From the NCBI RefSeq assembly GCF_004745955.1, contig NZ_SRLD01000017.1, forward strand, positions 38,721 through 102,720: a stretch of DNA of 64,000 nt, given 5' to 3'. The notes beneath the pieces are model-generated. The model worked only from the letters and a program-made list of their open reading frames with translations. It ran no database searches and was not told the DNA's origin. How positions within the stretch are numbered: position 1 is the stretch's first letter; each line of letters begins with the position of its first letter. The position numbers and the translations under genes were made by a program. This DNA is from Hymenobacter elongatus (GTDB lineage Bacteria; Bacteroidota; Bacteroidia; Cytophagales; Hymenobacteraceae). Shown here piece after piece: positions 43,759 to 53,544 of the stretch.

Positions 43759-46700
43759 CTAGAGCACCGTGCGCGGGTCGTCGTCCACATTCAGCACTTC
43801 GCGGGCTTTGCGGGCGGCGGCTTCGCGACGGCGCAGCCGTTTGCGCGAAAACAGCTCCCGGAACGTGTCGAACTGCTCGGTATGCAGCAAGCTGACGCCG
43901 GCGCGGGCCTGGTTGGTGAGCGTAGACAGGTCGTTGAAGTCGCGCGGCGTGGTTTCGTAGCGCAGCTTGGCCCGGAATTTTCCATCGGGGCGCAGGTAGT
44001 ATTCCAGGCTGAGGTCGCCGAGCAGGGAAGCCTGGCCCGCCGTATTGGGCGTGGTGGTGGTGCTGTTATTGTTGTTGGCACTCGTGTTGAAGCCGCCTTC
44101 CCGTGTCACGCGCAGGCGGCCATTCAGGAAGCTGTAGCTCAGGCGCACCTGCAGGGCCTGCAGCTGCTCGGCCGAAAGACCGTTGATATTGAAGTCGATT
44201 TCGAGGTTCTGGTCGATTTGGGAGGTGAGAATGCCCAATTGAGTCGAGAGAATCTGGCCCAGGCTGTTCTGCACCGTGTTGTCGTTGCCGCGCAGGCTGA
44301 TCTGGGTAAACTGGCCGGGCGGAGAAAGCTGCTTGAACACCAGCAGGCTAAACACCTGCCGGTTCAGCTCCTGCTCGTCGTTGCGCAACGACGATGTGAA
44401 GGCCGTCAGGTCGCCTTCCAGGGAGGAGGGCGCGTCGTTGAACTCCAGATTCAGGCGGATGGTGGGCAGCAGCAGTGGGCCGGTCAGGTTCATCACCGCC
44501 GTTACTGGCACCACGGCCCGGCTGTTGAGCGCCGTTTGGCCCAGAATAGGGGCCAGGGACGTGCGCTGGGTGTAGGCCGCCGTCACGTTCATCTCGCCGG
44601 CCAGCGGGTCGCCGTTCCAGGAGATGGTGCCGCCGGGCCGCACCACGAATTCCTTGTTGATCAGGCCCTGCAACGTGAAGTTGTACGCCCCGCGCACGAT
44701 TTCGACCTGCCCGAACATATTGAAGTCGCCGCGCGTGTCGATATTCAGGCGCAGCTGTCCGGCCGCCGTCCCCCGAATAACGTCGCCGGTGCTCTCGTCC
44801 AACAGAATCTCGATGTAGGCGTCGGGCGTCACGTCGAGGGTGAAGTTGAGCCGAATGCCGGAAAGGTCGACCTGCCCGGAGGCTGCCGTAGGTATTTTTA
44901 CGGTGGTAACTGTGTCCGACAAATTACGATTGACGAACTTGATATAGCTGGCCTGTTGGGCCTTGGCGGCGTTGTCGAGCGGCAGCGACATGCGGGTGCC
45001 GGCGTCGCTGCGGGCCCGCACGTTCACCACCAGGTTGTCGGTGGGGCCATACACCACGGCGTCGCCGGTGGCGTAGGCGGTGCCGAAGTACAGGTCGTTG
45101 TCCTTGCGGGTGGTATTGAGCACGAGCAGCTTAGTGAACGTGGCCCGCAGGCCCAGGCGCATCTGCTGAAAACCCTTGTGGTAAATATTGCCGTCGAGCA
45201 CACCCGAGTTGCCCAGCGGGTCGCGCAGCCGAATGCTGCGGAAGTTGATGCGGTCCTCCGTGAAGCGAATCCGGTCGGCGAAGGTGTAGGTGGTGCCCAG
45301 ATAGCGGAACGTCAGCTTGCCATCGGCCACGTCGATGTTACCGACCAGATTGGGTGCGGCCAGGCGGCCCGTGAGGCGCAGGGTGCCCACGGCGGTACCT
45401 TCCATATCGTCGAATAAGGTATTGAGCAGCGGTTCGGCAAGCTTCACGGGGGCATTGTCCAATACGGCTGTCAGGTTTAGCTGCTGCTCTTTGGCCCGGG
45501 GAGCGTAGGTGCCGGCCACCCGCACCACGCGCTGCCGGTCGCGCAGCACGTCGAGGTCTACCAGCAGCTGACTGTTGCGGTTGTTCCACTCGCCGCTGCC
45601 GCGCACGTTGCCAATGAACACATTATCGAACGCCAGCGAATCCACATCGAGCGTACTGGCAATTTTGAGCGGTCCATACACGCCGCTGATGGTACCTGCC
45701 GCATTCACGCGCCCCCCGATGTTCTGGGTGGTCAGCGCATTGAGCGTGGCCAACTCGAAGTCCTTGACGGCCAGCTGGAGCTGCTTGCTGGGGTCGTTGG
45801 AAATAAAGCCCTGCGCACTAACGCTCTGCGCGCCATTGCTGAGCGTCAGGTTTTGAATGTCGAACTCAGTGCCCCGCCCCGAAATAAGGATGGAGTTGTC
45901 GGCGGCAATGGTCCAGTCTTTCCCGAGCAGGTTCACGCCCGACTGCCGGAAAATAATCTGTATTGCCTGCGGCAGAAACGCCAATGAGCCATTGATGGCG
46001 GCTTTGTTGGCCGAGTTGGTCTGGGCCAGCGAGGTAGAGAAGTTGATGCGCTCCTGGTCCCAGACGCCTTCCACGTAGAACTTCTCCGTTTTGCCTAAGC
46101 CCGGCAGCACCTGCCGCTCGGAGGTGATGTTGGCCTGGGCCAGCACTTCGGGCTGGTAGGGCAGCTTGGAGGTCGTGAATTCAAAATCGGTGTTCACGGC
46201 CCGCACGCTGTCGTACTGAATGCCGTCGAAATGTCCGCCCAGTGAGAAAATAGACGTTGGCCCGTTGCGGAAGGAGCCGTCTACGCGCGAGAAGTCGGAG
46301 AGCGTCAGGCTGGGCAGGAACAGGTGCAGCACCGGGTTGGCCTGCTTGATGTACAGGTCCAGGGCAATGGCGTACTCCGAAATGGGGCGCTGCTGCTTGC
46401 GACGGTAATAGCTGGCAATGGCCGCGTCGTTGCTTTCGAAATTGAGCTGGTACTCGGTCAGCAGCGTTTGCACGTCGCGGGCCACGGTGCTGAAGTTGAA
46501 GTCGCCGTTGGCCGTGAGGTTGAGCACTTCCGAGCGAACCGTAACGCGGCGCTGCCGGCCGGTGCGCTGGCTCACCACGTCGAGGGTATCGATGGGCACG
46601 GTGCGGCCGGCCAGCGTCAGCCGGGAGTTGCGCAAAATGATGCGGCCGATAAGCTCATCCAGCTTCAGGCCCTTAAATTTCAGGTCGGCAGTGGTGGCCA

Positions 46701-48348
46701 CTACCACGCTCTGCTTGGTCAGGCCCAGGGCGCGCAAGTCGGCCCGCTTCACCCGGGCGGCCACGTCGAAGGCCTGGCGGGTTTTGTTCAGATCGATGCT
46801 GCCACTGGCGTCAATCTGCAGATTCGGGTCATTTACGGCCAACTTTCCCTCAAAAGCCTGCCGGCTGAACTGGCCGTTGGTAGTGATGTTGCGGTAGCGG
46901 TAGCCATTGAGCCAGATGCTCCGCACGCTGGCGTTGGCCTTGAGACGGGCCCGCTCGGGCGTGAAGCCCACGCCTTCCACGCGGCCGTTCATGGTAATAT
47001 CACGCACCACGCTTTCGTCGCCCAGCAGCTTGCCCAGCTGAAAGGCGGTGGTTTTTACCTGACCCTCATAAGTGGAGAAGCGCGGGTCGGTTTTGAACTT
47101 GATGTTGACGTCGGACACCACTTCGCCCAGGGCCGTCCGGAAGGCTCCGTTAGCCACGAAGTCGTTGTAGAAACCCAGAAATTGCCCGTTCAGGCGCACC
47201 GTGCCCAAGCGCTGCACGTAGGGCCAGCCCGAGGCCGGAATGTAGCGCCGGATGTCGCGCCCGTCGATAACGGACGGGCGCAGGCGCATTTCCACGAAGC
47301 TCTCCTTGAGATTGGGCAAGCCCTGCACGTTGATGTTGCCCGCTACGTGCGTGTTTTTACCATAGGTGATGTCGAGGTTCTTGGTCGTGAAATTCGTTAC
47401 GTAGCCTTTGGCCTGCCCCGAAATCAGCACCGTTTCCCGTAAGTCCCGAATGGCGGGCTGGGGCGCGAAGCTGGCAATGTCGTCGGAGTATATCCGCGTC
47501 GAATCCAGGCGGGCCGTCACTTTCACCGAATCGTTGAAGTCGGTGAAGTTCAGAAAGTGCTTGAACTCGAACTTCAGATACGACCGCAGCTGGCTGCGGC
47601 CCACCCGCAGATCCAGGGCGTCGAACTCCCAGAAGTGGTCGGCGTAGGTCATGTTGGTCGTCAGCTCCTTCAGGCGGGTGCGCGAAGGCGTATCGATGGC
47701 CCGCATGTCGTCGATTTGGGCATGAATGGTATCAGCCCGCAGCCACAGCCCCGACACATCGGCGTAGATGCTGTCGATGTACATGTGGGCGTAGTCGATG
47801 GTGCGGCCGTAGGTTTCGGCGCGGGGCTCGTTCTGCCGGTCGAGCACAAAACGGCCGTTGCGCAACGCAATGGCCTCAATCTGGAAGTCGAATGGCTTGG
47901 ATACCTTGGTCGTATCGGGCGGCCCGATGAGCCGCTTAACGGCACTCAGGAACTGCGAAAGGTTGGTGGAGTCGGGCTGGTTGGCATAGGTTATCTGCGA
48001 AAAGCGGGGCTCCTCCAGCGTGAGCTTGCCGATGTGCAGGTGGCTAGGGTCGAATACCGAAAAGAGCTTGATATCGGCATCGGCCTTGCCAATGTGAAAC
48101 AGCTCCCCGCCCTGGCGGTCCAGCACCCGCACGCCTTCCAGCACCACCCGCGAAAAAGGCCGCACATCCACGCTGCCCACGATAACGCGCTGCCCGAGCT
48201 TTTCGGTCAGGATGGTAGCCATCTTCTGGGCCAGGCGCGTTTGTACGCTGGGCACCCGCAACGCCAGCAGCACGCCGCCCACCGCCAGCCCCAGTAGCAG
48301 GAGCAGGCCCAGGAGTAATTTGAGCGTGATGGAAAGAAAGCGGGGCAC
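43759..48348 (-). CDS. tamB: TamB-like translocation and assembly module protein (DUF490)
   Basis: A 1529-residue protein with one N-terminal membrane helix (about 6-28), a long beta-rich body and a C-terminal DUF490/TamB domain (from about residue 1080, with 'GSIVRGAYNFTLQGLI'-like and 'LGILTSQIDQNLEIDFNING' phrases). TamB spans the periplasm and is implicated in moving phospholipids to the outer membrane and in outer-membrane protein assembly. The C-terminus has a short Arg-rich tail. Its gene diverges from tsaD, a common arrangement in Bacteroidota. Confidence 0.93.
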   Translation of the reverse strand: MPRFLSITLKLLLGLLLLLGLAVGGVLLALRVPSVQTRLAQKMATILTEKLGQRVIVGSVDVRPFSRVVLEGVRVLDRQGGELFHIGKADADIKLFSVFDPSHLHIGKLTLEEPRFSQITYANQPDSTNLSQFLSAVKRLIGPPDTTKVSKPFDFQIEAIALRNGRFVLDRQNEPRAETYGRTIDYAHMYIDSIYADVSGLWLRADTIHAQIDDMRAIDTPSRTRLKELTTNMTYADHFWEFDALDLRVGRSQLRSYLKFEFKHFLNFTDFNDSVKVTARLDSTRIYSDDIASFAPQPAIRDLRETVLISGQAKGYVTNFTTKNLDITYGKNTHVAGNINVQGLPNLKESFVEMRLRPSVIDGRDIRRYIPASGWPYVQRLGTVRLNGQFLGFYNDFVANGAFRTALGEVVSDVNIKFKTDPRFSTYEGQVKTTAFQLGKLLGDESVVRDITMNGRVEGVGFTPERARLKANASVRSIWLNGYRYRNITTNGQFSRQAFEGKLAVNDPNLQIDASGSIDLNKTRQAFDVAARVKRADLRALGLTKQSVVVATTADLKFKGLKLDELIGRIILRNSRLTLAGRTVPIDTLDVVSQRTGRQRRVTVRSEVLNLTANGDFNFSTVARDVQTLLTEYQLNFESNDAAIASYYRRKQQRPISEYAIALDLYIKQANPVLHLFLPSLTLSDFSRVDGSFRNGPTSIFSLGGHFDGIQYDSVRAVNTDFEFTTSKLPYQPEVLAQANITSERQVLPGLGKTEKFYVEGVWDQERINFSTSLAQTNSANKAAINGSLAFLPQAIQIIFRQSGVNLLGKDWTIAADNSILISGRGTEFDIQNLTLSNGAQSVSAQGFISNDPSKQLQLAVKDFELATLNALTTQNIGGRVNAAGTISGVYGPLKIASTLDVDSLAFDNVFIGNVRGSGEWNNRNSQLLVDLDVLRDRQRVVRVAGTYAPRAKEQQLNLTAVLDNAPVKLAEPLLNTLFDDMEGTAVGTLRLTGRLAAPNLVGNIDVADGKLTFRYLGTTYTFADRIRFTEDRINFRSIRLRDPLGNSGVLDGNIYHKGFQQMRLGLRATFTKLLVLNTTRKDNDLYFGTAYATGDAVVYGPTDNLVVNVRARSDAGTRMSLPLDNAAKAQQASYIKFVNRNLSDTVTTVKIPTAASGQVDLSGIRLNFTLDVTPDAYIEILLDESTGDVIRGTAAGQLRLNIDTRGDFNMFGQVEIVRGAYNFTLQGLINKEFVVRPGGTISWNGDPLAGEMNVTAAYTQRTSLAPILGQTALNSRAVVPVTAVMNLTGPLLLPTIRLNLEFNDAPSSLEGDLTAFTSSLRNDEQELNRQVFSLLVFKQLSPPGQFTQISLRGNDNTVQNSLGQILSTQLGILTSQIDQNLEIDFNINGLSAEQLQALQVRLSYSFLNGRLRVTREGGFNTSANNNNSTTTTPNTAGQASLLGDLSLEYYLRPDGKFRAKLRYETTPRDFNDLSTLTNQARAGVSLLHTEQFDTFRELFSRKRLRRREAAARKAREVLNVDDDPRTVL

Positions 48349-48579
48349 GAAAAACAGAATGGAAAAAAGATTGTTTGAGTACGAAGATGCGGGATTTGGG
48401 TGAAGGGCTGCCTGGTCAGCCCGGCAGCTTACCGGAGAATGCCAGGCGCACCCCCGGACTCAGCGCAGAAAAACCAGCGGCGGCGGCCAGTGACGGTTAC
48501 AGGTTTTAAACGACCTTTGTACTAAATTATGCAGTCCGGAGCGTAAAAAACGATGCGCGGAGTGCCTGTATCTTCTGAA

Positions 48580-49599
48580 ATGAACCGCATGCTTTTTCCC
48601 GTCATTCTGGCCATCGAGTCTTCCTGTGATGATACGTCGGCAGCTGTTATGGCCGGCGGCGAAATCCTTGCCAATGTGGTGGCTACCCAGCAAGTGCACG
48701 AACAATACGGCGGCGTAGTGCCCGAGTTGGCCTCCCGGGCGCATCAGCAGCATCTGGTGCCGGTGGTGCAGGAAGCCCTGCGCCGGGCAAAGGTAGACAA
48801 ATCCGCCCTCGACGCGGTAGCCTTCACCCAAGGGCCGGGCCTGTTGGGCTCCTTGTTGGTGGGCAGCATGTTTGCCAAAACCTTTGCCCAGGCGCTGGGA
48901 AAGCCGCTGATTGCCGTGAACCACATGCGGGCCCACATTCTGGCTCACTTTATTCGGGCCCCGCGGCCGGTGTTTCCGTTTCTGTGCCTCACCGTGAGTG
49001 GCGGCCACACGCAGCTGGTCATCGTGCGCGGCCCGATGGACATGCAGGTTATCGGCCAGACCATCGACGATGCCGCCGGCGAGGCATTCGACAAAACCGC
49101 CAAGCTACTCGGCTTGCCCTATCCCGGCGGCCCCCACCTCGATAAGCAGGCACGGCTGGGCAACCCGACGCGCTTCCCGTTTCCGGTAGGCACCATGCCC
49201 GGCTACGACTTCTCCTTCAGCGGCCTCAAAACGTCGGTACTCTATTTTTTGCGCCAGCAAACGGCGCAGAATCCCGACTTTATTACCGAAAACCTGGCCG
49301 ACCTCTGCGCCAGTATCCAGCACACCATCATTCAAACCCTGCTGCGCCAGTTCGTGCGGGCCGCTCAGGATAATGGTCTGACGCAGCTTGCCCTGGCCGG
49401 GGGCGTGGCCGCCAACTCTGGTTTGCGGGAGGCCCTCACGCGGCTGACTACCGAAAAAGGCTGGGCGGTATTCATTCCCGACTTCGAATTCTGCACCGAT
49501 AATGCCGGCATGGTCGCCATGACGGCCCATTTTCAGTACGCCGCCGCCGACTTCGCCAGCCCCTTCGTCAGCCCCGACCCGCGGCTGAAATTGCAGTAG
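48580..49599 (+). CDS. tsaD: tRNA N6-threonylcarbamoyladenosine synthesis protein
   Basis: A 339-residue Kae1/TsaD-family protein that helps attach threonylcarbamoyl to A37 of ANN-decoding tRNAs, together with TsaB, TsaC and TsaE. Metal-binding histidines are His115 and His119 in NHMRAHILAHF, and 'TVSGGHTQLVI' and the C-terminal 'CTDNAGMVA' motif are present. The ATG at 48580 was chosen because family members begin five to ten residues before the ILAIESSCDDT stretch. The 230-base gap upstream contains the divergent tamB start and no other gene. Confidence 0.96.
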   Translation: MNRMLFPVILAIESSCDDTSAAVMAGGEILANVVATQQVHEQYGGVVPELASRAHQQHLVPVVQEALRRAKVDKSALDAVAFTQGPGLLGSLLVGSMFAKTFAQALGKPLIAVNHMRAHILAHFIRAPRPVFPFLCLTVSGGHTQLVIVRGPMDMQVIGQTIDDAAGEAFDKTAKLLGLPYPGGPHLDKQARLGNPTRFPFPVGTMPGYDFSFSGLKTSVLYFLRQQTAQNPDFITENLADLCASIQHTIIQTLLRQFVRAAQDNGLTQLALAGGVAANSGLREALTRLTTEKGWAVFIPDFEFCTDNAGMVAMTAHFQYAAADFASPFVSPDPRLKLQ

Positions 49600-49709
49600 G
49601 CAGTAGGTACAAACCCGGCTGGGTTCAGCTAATTTCCGTACCTACGCTACTCTTTATAGAATAGTGCCCGCCGCGGTGCCCGGCAGCGCGGCGGCATTTG
49701 CAGAACAAC

Positions 49710-50183
49710 ATGGCCAAACAAAAAGACGATACCCCCAAGCGCGTCAGCATTCTGAACCGGCGCGCCAGCTACGAATACAGCTTCCTGGCCAAATACGACG
49801 CGGGCATGATGCTGCAGGGCACCGAAATCAAGAGTATTCGCGACGGCAACGTGAACATGCAGGATGGCTTCTGCACCTTTCATGCCGATGGCAGCCTGTG
49901 GGTGCACAACCTGAGCATCTCGCAGTACACGCTGGGTACCTACAACAACCACGAGCCCAAGCGTGAGCGGAAGTTGCTGCTCAACAAGAAAGAGCTGCGC
50001 CAGCTGGCCAACAAGATGCAGGAGCAGGGCGTCACCATCGTGCCCATTCGTCTGTTTGTCAACGACCGGGGCTTTGCCAAGCTCGAAATTGCCCTGGCCA
50101 AAGGCAAAAAGCTCTACGACAAGCGCGACGATATTAAAGCCAAAGACCAGAAGCGCGAAATGGACCGCGCCCGGGAGTACTAG
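49710..50183 (+). CDS. smpB: SsrA-binding protein SmpB
   Basis: A 157-residue RNA-binding protein that delivers tmRNA to stalled ribosomes. The barrel core runs about residues 15-135, with 'YDAGMMLQGTEIKSIRDGNV' at the start and 'RERKLLLNKKELRQL' in the middle. The basic tail ('KDQKREMDRAREY') is normal for the family, which inserts into the mRNA channel. It follows tsaD after 110 bases; a palindromic element lies downstream. Confidence 0.97.
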   Translation: MAKQKDDTPKRVSILNRRASYEYSFLAKYDAGMMLQGTEIKSIRDGNVNMQDGFCTFHADGSLWVHNLSISQYTLGTYNNHEPKRERKLLLNKKELRQLANKMQEQGVTIVPIRLFVNDRGFAKLEIALAKGKKLYDKRDDIKAKDQKREMDRAREY

Positions 50184-50270
50184 GGCCTGTGAGCAACAAA
50201 AGGCTGTCATGCTGCGCACAAAGCAGTGGTCGAGGTGTTTTTCGTACTATCCTTGCTGGATAAAAAACTG

Positions 50271-50356
50271 TCATGCTGAGCTTGCCAAAGCATCTCTACC
50301 GCTTCTCTACGGCCCGTTACCGAAGCGGTAGAGATGCTTCGACAAACTCAGCATGA
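50271..50356. repeat. Perfect-armed palindromic element, copy 4
   Basis: The arms, TCATGCTGAGCTTGCC through CGCTTC at 50305 and the complement 50322-50356, pair over about 35 bases with few mismatches and a loop of about 16 bases. A further partial copy of the outer end is at 50207-50222. It lies in the 440 bases between smpB and the NlpC/P60 gene, where I see no gene. It shares CATGCTGAGCTTGCC with copy 3 and the TCATG/CATGACGT ends with the others. Confidence 0.8.
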
Positions 50357-50624
50357 CGTGCTGATTACAGTTGGCGACTTTCTAAACAGCTTCTATATCA
50401 AGTAAGCAAGACGGCGCTAGAGAAATGCCATTGTCCACAGACCCCAGCAACAGGTAGGAAGCAGTGCAAAAGGGAATTTGTAGATACTTACTTGGTGAGT
50501 TCGTTTTAAAGCGGGAATTTCGCCCGGTGGAACAGTGCGTCGCGCCAGGCCCGCTACCGGTTGTGGCGCCGCGCCAAGAGCGTTTTGTCAGCTCACCACT
50601 TCATCCTTTTACTGTTTCCCCACT

Positions 50625-51428
50625 TTGAACCACGGAATCTGCGCCTTGAGCGCCGTGCCGGTGCGCGCCGAGCCAACGGATAAGGCCGAACTCATTACCC
50701 AGCTTTTGTTTGGCGAGTGCTACACCATGCTACTCACGCAGGGCAACTGGCACCAGGTCCGTATTGCCGCCGACCAGTACGTGGGCTGGATTGATGCCAA
50801 GCAGCACACTGGCGTTTCGGCTGAGTATTTCGGGGCCTGGCAAGCCCAGGACCACCCTCGCAGCCTCGATGTGGTGCAGATGGTTAGTGATGCCGACACC
50901 CGCATTCCGGTGACGCTGGGCAGCCGGCTGCCGTTTTTTGATGGTATGACGCTGCGTTTGGGCGAGCAGAAGCTGTTTTATAACGGGGCCGCTACCAATC
51001 CGCTCAATGGTCATGGGCCGCAGGCACCTGCCGACAAGCGGTTGGTATTGCTGCTCAAAATGGCCCAGGTTTATCTGAAATCGCCGTATGTATGGGGCGG
51101 TAAGTCGTTGTTTGGCATCGACTGCTCGGGCCTGATGCAGCAGCTCTACGGCCTGGTGGGCGTGCAGCTGCCCCGCGACGCCCGGCAGCAGATTGACCAC
51201 GGCCGCACGGTGCATTTCGTCTCCCAGACCCAGCCCGGCGACCTGGCTTTCTTCGACAATGCCGACGGCCACATCGTGCACGTGGGGCTGCTACTCGACG
51301 ACCAGCAGATTCTGCACGCCAGCGGCGAAGTTCGCATCGACCCGCTCGACCACAACGGTATCTTCAACCGGCAGCGCCAGAAGTACTCCCACAAGCTGCG
51401 GCTGATAAAACGCCTGCTGGCCGATTAA
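50625..51428 (+). CDS. NlpC/P60 (C40) peptidase with an N-terminal SH3-like domain
   Basis: A 267-residue protein with an SH3-like domain at about 5-60 (ending 'NWHQVRIAADQYVGWID') and a C40 peptidase domain from about 145. The catalytic triad is Cys167 in GIDCSGLMQQL, His219 in HIVHVGLL and His231. Such enzymes hydrolyse peptide crosslinks in peptidoglycan. No signal peptide is visible with this start, so export is uncertain. The start is a TTG at 50625, chosen because homologues begin 'MNHGICALSAVPVRAEP' and the upstream 30 residues lack similarity. The HNH nuclease gene follows 131 bases later. Confidence 0.88.
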   Translation: MNHGICALSAVPVRAEPTDKAELITQLLFGECYTMLLTQGNWHQVRIAADQYVGWIDAKQHTGVSAEYFGAWQAQDHPRSLDVVQMVSDADTRIPVTLGSRLPFFDGMTLRLGEQKLFYNGAATNPLNGHGPQAPADKRLVLLLKMAQVYLKSPYVWGGKSLFGIDCSGLMQQLYGLVGVQLPRDARQQIDHGRTVHFVSQTQPGDLAFFDNADGHIVHVGLLLDDQQILHASGEVRIDPLDHNGIFNRQRQKYSHKLRLIKRLLAD

Positions 51429-51498
51429 TAATCGGGTGAAGTCTATATAGGAGCTTATTATTCCCACCGCTGGGGCAGGAAACTTAACTATGTGGCTG

Positions 51499-51529
51499 TT
51501 GTTAATACGCTTAGAATCATCTAGCTTTC
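51499..51529 (+). promoter_or_regulatory. Possible promoter of the HNH endonuclease gene
   Basis: TTG at 51499-51501, a 20-base spacer, and TAGCTTTC at 51522-51529 (one mismatch to the TAnnTTTG box), 30 bases before the ATG. Confidence 0.4.
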
Positions 51530-51559
51530 GCTGTACCAGATGATTTATTCGATGAGCGT

Positions 51560-52057
51560 ATGGACCAAAAAGTGCTAGTTCTCAATGGCGACTATACTGC
51601 CATTACGCTGTGCAGCGTGCAAAAGGCTTTTGTGCTGCTTTTTCTCGACAAAGCCGAGATGATAGCCAAATCCGACCACGGCGTGCTGCGTACCATTTCC
51701 ACCGCCTACCCCAAGCCCAGCATCATTCGATTGCAGCGCTACGTGCGTGTGCCCTACAAAGGCATTGCTCTGAGCCGGCACAACATCATGAAGCGGGACC
51801 ATTTTGAGTGCCAATACTGCGGCTCCACCAAAACCCTGACCCTGGACCACGTAGTGCCTCGTTCCCGTGGCGGCGAATCGTCGTGGACCAATCTGCTAAC
51901 GGCCTGTTCCCGCTGCAACCACGCCAAGGGCCACCGCACGCCGGCCGAAGCGGGGCTCACTATCAGGCAGGTGCCCAAGAAACCGACGCTGTCGGGCTTT
52001 CTCAGGCTTAGTGCCGGCACTATCGACCAGAATTGGCATCCGTATTTGACCACGTAA
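51560..52057 (+). CDS. HNH endonuclease
   Basis: A 165-residue protein with an HNH domain at about residues 75-125: Cys pairs in 'FECQYCGSTKTLTLDHVVPR' and 'LLTACSRCNHAKGHRTP' form a structural zinc site, and the catalytic His is in LDHVVPRSRGG. The N-terminal 70 residues match the family that is widespread in Cyanobacteria and Bacteroidota. The substrate is unknown; it may act in DNA repair or on foreign DNA. A terminator follows immediately. Confidence 0.92.
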   Translation: MDQKVLVLNGDYTAITLCSVQKAFVLLFLDKAEMIAKSDHGVLRTISTAYPKPSIIRLQRYVRVPYKGIALSRHNIMKRDHFECQYCGSTKTLTLDHVVPRSRGGESSWTNLLTACSRCNHAKGHRTPAEAGLTIRQVPKKPTLSGFLRLSAGTIDQNWHPYLTT

Positions 52058-52058
52058 C

Positions 52059-52086
52059 GCCGGGAGCAGCTGCTTCCGGCTTTTTT
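52059..52086 (+). terminator. Terminator after the HNH endonuclease gene
   Basis: A nine- to ten-base stem (52059-52068 with 52071-52080) with a very short loop, followed by six T, directly after the stop codon. Confidence 0.85.
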
Positions 52087-52250
52087 GTGCTCAACTATTC
52101 CTGGCTTGGCTGGTTACCTGTGCGTAGCAAATAGCATAAGCCTCAGGCCAACAGCAATAAAGCCTGCTGCTCTGGGGCAAGGCGTAACCGGAATTGTACA
52201 AAATCCGGGGATGAAAGCACCAATTCGCGTGCGGCTGCTGTTACATACGA

Positions 52251-52258
52251 TATCTTTG
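52251..52258 (+). promoter_or_regulatory. Possible promoter -7 box of desaturase 1
   Basis: TATCTTTG matches TAnnTTTG exactly, 25 bases before the ATG at 52283. The match supports this downstream start over the in-frame ATG at 52085. No clear -33 TTG is present. Confidence 0.5.
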
Positions 52259-52282
52259 CAGCAGTTCATTCATTTCTCATTT

Positions 52283-53353
52283 ATGTCAGCAGCCCCCAAG
52301 TTTGCGGCCTCCCGTTCTTTTCATACGGAGCTAAAGAACAGAATCAACGCCTACTTCGAGGAGTCGGGCAAATCCCAGACCGGGACTACCAGTCTGTTTG
52401 TGAAGGCGCTAATTCTGACCTTCAGCTTCGTGGCTGTGTATGTGCATCTGGTGTTTTTCACGCCGTCGGTGCTGCTGTCGCTTATCGAGTGTGTGTTGCT
52501 GGGCGCTATTGGCTCGGCTATCGGGTTCAACGTGATGCACGACGGAGCCCACGGCTCGTTCAGCAAATCGAAGTGGATCAACCAGTTCGCTGCTTTCACC
52601 CTCAATGTGATGGGCGGCAGCAGCTTTATGTGGAACATGAAGCACAACCTGATTCACCACATGTATACCAACGTGGACGGCGTCGACGACGATATCGACG
52701 CCCAGCCGTGGTTGCGCCTGAGCTCTACCCAGCCGCACCACCGCTTTCATCGTTTTCAACACCTGTATTTCTGGTTTTTCTACGGTCTGCTTTTCATCGC
52801 CTGGATTTTCTTCATGGATTACCAGAAGTATTTCAAAGGCAAAATAGGAGAGGTACCGATCAAAAAAATGACGGCTACCGACCAGAGCGTATTCTGGGGC
52901 TTTAAGGCGCTGCACTTGTTTCTGTTTATAGCGCTGCCCGTTTATACTGTTGGCTTTTGGTCGTGGCTGGTTGGCTTTATCGTGTTTGGTAGCGTGGCCG
53001 GTTTCTGCCTGAGCATTGTGTTCCAATTGGCGCACACCGTGGAGCACACAGCCTTTCCCATGCCCCACGAAGTGACCAACAAGCTGGAAGATGAGTGGGC
53101 TATCCACCAGATCAAAACGACGGCCAACTTTGCCACCGACAGCAAGGTTATCAGCTGGCTGGTGGGCGGGCTGAACTTTCAGGTGGAGCACCACTTGTTT
53201 CCCAAGATTTCCCACGTGCATTACCCCGCCATCAGCAAGATTATCAAGCAGATGTGTGAAGAATTTGGCGTCACCTACAACGAATATCCCAAGATGCGCT
53301 ACGCCGTAGCCTCCCACGTCTCCTTCCTGCGCGAGATGGGCCGCGCTGCCTAG
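52283..53353 (+). CDS. Membrane fatty acid desaturase 1
   Basis: The 356-residue protein has the three histidine boxes of membrane desaturases: HDGAH near residue 90, HNLIHH near 125 and the C-terminal QVEHHLF near 305, with paired transmembrane helices in between. These bind the di-iron centre that inserts a double bond into acyl lipids or acyl-CoA. The QxxHH form of the third box fits the acyl-lipid/front-end desaturase group, though the position of the double bond is not predictable here. It is followed by a closely related paralogue. Confidence 0.93.
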   Translation: MSAAPKFAASRSFHTELKNRINAYFEESGKSQTGTTSLFVKALILTFSFVAVYVHLVFFTPSVLLSLIECVLLGAIGSAIGFNVMHDGAHGSFSKSKWINQFAAFTLNVMGGSSFMWNMKHNLIHHMYTNVDGVDDDIDAQPWLRLSSTQPHHRFHRFQHLYFWFFYGLLFIAWIFFMDYQKYFKGKIGEVPIKKMTATDQSVFWGFKALHLFLFIALPVYTVGFWSWLVGFIVFGSVAGFCLSIVFQLAHTVEHTAFPMPHEVTNKLEDEWAIHQIKTTANFATDSKVISWLVGGLNFQVEHHLFPKISHVHYPAISKIIKQMCEEFGVTYNEYPKMRYAVASHVSFLREMGRAA

Positions 53354-53363
53354 TCATTCGTTT

Positions 53364-53429
53364 GGACTTTACGCAGAAGCAGGACGGCAAACCAGTTGCC
53401 CTGCTTCCGCGTAAAGTCCATTGTTTTTT
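53364..53429 (+). terminator. Likely terminator between the two desaturase genes
   Basis: GGACTTTACGC and GAAGCAGG pair with CCTGCTTC and GCGTAAAGTCC across a loop of about 20 bases, followed by ATTGTTTTTT. It starts about ten bases after the first desaturase stop codon. Confidence 0.6.
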
Positions 53430-53544
53430 AGAAGACCGAAGCCATTCGCAGGGTGCGAATGCCCGAACAGGCGCCGGAGGTACCCGCCTTGGCCCTGACC
53501 ACCGCTGCCCCGTCAGCCCGGTGCCCACCAATTCCTATTTGTTG

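Noticed and set aside
43744..45417. A 557-residue plus-strand frame opposite tamB
   Set aside because: It is an antisense shadow of a beta-rich Bacteroidota TamB; no motif is seen.
38902..50356. The palindromic elements as CRISPR repeats
   Set aside because: They are single palindromes far apart, with no regular array or spacers and no cas genes in the window.
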